Positions 13,704 to 16,248 of a stretch of 16,248 nt of DNA are shown piece by piece (position 1 is the first letter of the stretch; each line of letters opens with the position of its first letter). The stretch comes from an uncultured Pseudomonadota bacterium. GTDB lineage: Bacteria > Pseudomonadota > Gammaproteobacteria > Methylococcales > Methylomonadaceae. The DNA is taken from contig CAIVBX010000171.1 of NCBI GenBank assembly GCA_903904275.1, positions 1 to 16,248 on the forward strand, read 5' to 3'. Position numbers and translations under genes: made by a program. The notes beneath the pieces are model-generated. The model ran no database searches. It was given only the letters and a program-made list of their open reading frames with translations, and was not told where the DNA came from.

Positions 13704-14349
13704 AGTTATGGGTCACTTTTAAATCGTCTAATTTAAATTGGTAATTTTGCAGCGTGTTTTGCATTTCAACATTGCCAATTCCCGTAAAAGGTTCAATTTC
13801 ACTTAGCGTTTCCCACGCACTTTTGCTTTGGTATTTCGCGCTAAGTTCGTTTGCCGCTGCAATAACATCACGATTTTTTTCGCCGCAACGACCAATCCAA
13901 CGTTCACGTTCTTGAATGGCTGAAACAAGAAGTTGATTGTCATTTTGAATCAATTTTGCTTGCGTGACAGTGTCTTGCAGCTTCTTATTCAACTCATGTT
14001 CATTGGCTTGCGAGCGTGATAATTGCGAAGTTAATGCCCCGTTGGAATTTCGCAAAGAATCAGCGACGGATTTTTGTGCCGCCACTTCCGCTTGCAACGG
14101 CGCGAGTTGTTTCAATGCCGTTTCGAGTTTTTCAACTTGTGTTTGTAACGCTAATTTTTCTTGTGCTAACGCATTTTTTTCAGCTTCAAGCGCGGATTTT
14201 TCTTCATTTAATTGACGCAACACGCCTTGCGCTTTTTTCAACGCTTGTTGTGCTGCATCACTTTTTTTGGGTTCAACCGCGAAAGTGTGTGGCGAAAATG
14301 TCGCTGCTAAAACCAATGTTAAAATTGAAAAATGTAATCGATTTTTCAT
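13702..14349 (-). CDS. Secreted coiled-coil protein of unknown function, partner of the porin gene
   Basis: Function is not known. The 215-residue product has a clear signal peptide: basic KNR, a hydrophobic core (about residues 6-18), and a probable cut after Ala24 (HTFA/VEP). Residues 28-150 are a long heptad-rich helix with blocks such as LNEEKSALEAEKNALAQEK, expected to form a periplasmic coiled coil. The C-terminal 65 residues are less repetitive and start WIGRCGEKNRDV, with the only cysteine at 155, then a Tyr/Lys-rich helix and EPFTGIGNVEMQNTLQNYQFKL. I recall similar short C-terminal signatures in proteins often mislabelled DNA repair or chromosome segregation ATPase; the signal peptide argues against such roles. 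It starts 10 nt after the porin stop, with its AAGGA site overlapping that stop, so the two are co-expressed. Confidence 0.9.
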   Translation of the reverse strand: MKNRLHFSILTLVLAATFSPHTFAVEPKKSDAAQQALKKAQGVLRQLNEEKSALEAEKNALAQEKLALQTQVEKLETALKQLAPLQAEVAAQKSVADSLRNSNGALTSQLSRSQANEHELNKKLQDTVTQAKLIQNDNQLLVSAIQERERWIGRCGEKNRDVIAAANELSAKYQSKSAWETLSEIEPFTGIGNVEMQNTLQNYQFKLDDLKVTHN

Positions 14350-14359
14350 GTCGAATTCC

Positions 14360-16168
14360 TTACAAACGCACGTTCAAATCTAACGACACCGTATCGATAC
14401 TGAGCGGTTGTTTGTTCAAATCTTCAATGCTTTCCGTGCTAAACCAACGCAAATTGAGCCAAGTATTTTTCGCAATTCCGTAATTCGCACCCAAAATCCA
14501 ACCTTTTGCATTCGTTCCGCCTTGATGAAAAATCGAATCCGTGTAAGCGTCCAAAACTGCGTCGCGTTCTAAATAACGGTAGGCAATAAACGTACTCCAA
14601 TCGTTAAGTTTATGAATTTCAACGTCTCCCACATCTAAGCGCACTTGGTAAGCGTTAGTTTTAGGTGTGATATTTTGTTTAAATTCTTTGGCAATACGAT
14701 TTTGGTCGAAACCTAAGTTTTTCGCGTAATCCGCCGTAAATAAAACGTGCGTATCGCCAAAACCTGAAAAATCATACATTGCGGTCGCGTTGAAGATTTT
14801 GAATTCTGACGCTAACCCATACAAACACGCTTGCCCTGTTGCACTTTGCGAATCGGTGCATCGACTGTTGAAGCCATCATTCACGTTAATTGGTACGAGT
14901 GAATTGCCTTTTTGCATAAATTGCGGCGCAGTCCAATCGTTTGTGAAACTGTTACGCGCATTGCTTTTCGCATTCACATTTTCATAATCGTAATACGCCG
15001 CCGCAATTTTCAAACGGTCATCGTTTCTAATTAACCAATCTGCGCCAACTTGTCCGCCAAACAACCATTTGTCAGCCGTTGAAAAATTCGATTCTTGCAA
15101 TGGAAACGCGCCCAGCGTTACAAACAACGAATCAGGCGTTTGTGGCGCAGTGTACAAACCAAAACGCGCCGTTGAATCCGCCGCATGATAATTTTTAACG
15201 TTGACATCGCTTTGATTGAAACGAAGGCGGAATGTTCCCGCGACACCTTCAAAACTCAAATCGGGGCTGTACATCAAATCCGTAGACATCCAAGGATTTG
15301 CAATTCGTCCCGCATAAACGCTGAACCAGTCGGTTTTATTTTTATCTAAGAAATCGTATTGAATGTAAGCGCGGTCGATTGCCACTTGATACGACTGCCC
15401 CGTGTTTCCAAGCGTTTGATTACTTGAAACAGGACTAAATTGATTTGTGGTTGATAAACGCACGCCAGCTTTTAATTCGTCAGTCACTTGCGCGTCGATG
15501 CCTAAACGAAAACGCTCACGAAAACGCAATCTATCTGCTGATGTATTTTGCAATTCTTCGTTTTTACCACGCGCCGCCAAATGCCCACCATCTTTGTTAA
15601 TCGACAAATAATCGTAATACGGGTTATTCAACACATTCTGATTCGGATTGCCGTCAGCATAAAAATCTTCTTGCGCTCGCAAGCGTGCATCACCTGTGAT
15701 TTTGATGCGATTTATCCAATCGGGCAGGGCGGCGGGAACGCCCCACGCTTCTTCTTTGGCATCGGCTTTCACTTCGGCGACGACTTCGCCTTTTAAATCC
15801 GAAATTACTTGTTGACGGATTTCTTCTTTTACAAAATCAGGCACATAAGTTACACGCACTCGTTTTGGATTTTTCGCAGAATCTTCGGCAACTTGTGTGG
15901 CTTCTTTGGCTAATTCTTGTTTTGTTGTGGCTTGTGCTTTTGCTTCGGCAGCTTTGACAAGTTGCGAGGCTTTCTCTTTATCGAGCAAACCCTGTTGCAC
16001 AAAGACATCAATCAAATTAACAGTGGTATTTTTTAGCGTTAATAATTCTTCGCGCTCGCTCGAAATTTCTTTTTTCAAATTAAGCAATTCGTCTTTTTCA
16101 TCAGCCGCCATCACAGGCGTAATCAGTGAACTAGCAAGTAACGCCGCGAGTGTTTTTTTAGTCATCAT
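14360..16168 (-). CDS. Putative outer-membrane porin (Porin_5 type)
   Basis: Probably a beta-barrel channel in the outer membrane; the substrate is unknown. The 602-residue product has a signal peptide with a likely cut after Ala21 (PVMA/ADE). Residues 24-45 are a charged coiled-coil segment, and 50-80 a helical region with LIDVFVQQGLLDKEKASQLV. Residues 104-120 (VRVTYVPDFVKEEIRQQ) and AWGVPAALPDWINRIKITGDARLR (in two blocks, 141-164) are typical of putative porins of this family. The rest, from about 153, shows alternating barrel strands with Asn/Asp/Gly-rich loops. Cys437 and Cys448 probably form a disulfide in a loop. The last residue is Leu rather than the usual aromatic of outer-membrane proteins. 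Two ATGs start the gene; I take the first, 10 nt after AAGGA. Confidence 0.85.
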   Translation of the reverse strand: MMTKKTLAALLASSLITPVMAADEKDELLNLKKEISSEREELLTLKNTTVNLIDVFVQQGLLDKEKASQLVKAAEAKAQATTKQELAKEATQVAEDSAKNPKRVRVTYVPDFVKEEIRQQVISDLKGEVVAEVKADAKEEAWGVPAALPDWINRIKITGDARLRAQEDFYADGNPNQNVLNNPYYDYLSINKDGGHLAARGKNEELQNTSADRLRFRERFRLGIDAQVTDELKAGVRLSTTNQFSPVSSNQTLGNTGQSYQVAIDRAYIQYDFLDKNKTDWFSVYAGRIANPWMSTDLMYSPDLSFEGVAGTFRLRFNQSDVNVKNYHAADSTARFGLYTAPQTPDSLFVTLGAFPLQESNFSTADKWLFGGQVGADWLIRNDDRLKIAAAYYDYENVNAKSNARNSFTNDWTAPQFMQKGNSLVPINVNDGFNSRCTDSQSATGQACLYGLASEFKIFNATAMYDFSGFGDTHVLFTADYAKNLGFDQNRIAKEFKQNITPKTNAYQVRLDVGDVEIHKLNDWSTFIAYRYLERDAVLDAYTDSIFHQGGTNAKGWILGANYGIAKNTWLNLRWFSTESIEDLNKQPLSIDTVSLDLNVRL

Positions 16169-16184
16169 TTTTATTTCGTCCTTT

Positions 16185-16248
16185 TTATAATCGTGAGGTC
16201 ACGCGAATTTTTAACGGTTGTGGCATGTTTTCAGGCGGTGTTTTTTCA
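16185..16248 (-). CDS. 3' end of an unidentified upstream gene (partial)
   Basis: On the minus strand a frame is open from the window edge for 20 codons and ends at TAA (16187-16185), 16 nt before the porin ATG. The residues are EKTPPENMPQPLKIRVTSRL, with a Pro-rich start and a basic beta-like end. Twenty open codons can occur by chance. The tight spacing, with the porin ribosome site AAGGA directly after the stop, makes a co-transcribed gene plausible. Similar porin genes are often preceded by ExbB/ExbD/TonB-like genes, and this could be a TonB-type C-terminus, but the fragment is too short to tell. Confidence 0.45.
   Translation of the reverse strand, partial: EKTPPENMPQPLKIRVTSRL

Noticed and set aside
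14016..14483. Plus-strand open frame of 155 codons opposite the coiled-coil gene and the porin end.
   Set aside because: The minus-strand genes have signal peptides, heptads, ribosome sites and operon spacing; the plus frame shows no recognisable domain and spans the junction of two real genes.
1..16248. Search for CRISPR arrays, tRNAs, insertion sequences, phage genes and toxin-antitoxin pairs.
   Set aside because: Nothing seen; coding density is very high and all long frames belong to recognised or operon-linked genes.

Overview
The window looks like chromosomal DNA from an AT-rich gammaproteobacterium. The evidence is the uninterrupted S10-spc-alpha ribosomal protein order, protein sequences that follow the E. 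coli forms closely in length and motifs, a dnaJ-dapB pair, and a putative porin of the Porin_5 type. I cannot name a genus. A methanotroph-like or sulfur-oxidiser-like lineage is possible but is only a guess.

Positions 1-10497, all + strand, hold the distal S10 operon (rpsS 3' end, rplV, rpsC, rplP, rpmC, rpsQ), the spc operon (rplN, rplX, rplE, rpsN, rpsH, rplF, rplR, rpsE, rpmD, rplO, secY, rpmJ) and the alpha operon (rpsM, rpsK, rpsD, rpoA, rplQ). Spacing is tight (mostly 1-34 nt, with two stop/start overlaps). The exceptions are 41 nt before rpmJ and 77 nt before rpsM. The rpsM gap carries a strong extended -10 promoter for the alpha operon. A strong intrinsic terminator closes the cluster at 10514-10544. 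These genes supply the ribosome, the SecY translocon channel and the RNA polymerase alpha subunit.

Positions 10565-11560 hold dusA (tRNA dihydrouridine synthase), beginning only 20 nt past that terminator. It converges with, and overlaps by 15 bp, dapB on the minus strand (lysine/diaminopimelate synthesis). dapB is the second gene of a dnaJ-dapB operon (13490 back to 11546). dnaJ has its own upstream region of about 210 bp, with a likely promoter and a CRP-like inverted repeat, and no dnaK or grpE beside it.

Positions 13702-16248, minus strand, hold an envelope operon: the very 3' end of an unidentified gene, a 602-residue putative outer-membrane porin with an N-terminal helical periplasmic region, and a 215-residue secreted coiled-coil protein. 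This is the least characterised part of the window.

I saw no tRNA, rRNA, CRISPR array, insertion sequence, phage gene or frameshifted gene. The largest gene-free stretch is 13491-13701. Most of the window is ordinary core genome. The points worth a second look are the porin/coiled-coil pair, the compact alpha-operon leader, the rpmJ hairpin, the dnaJ upstream region and the dusA junctions.
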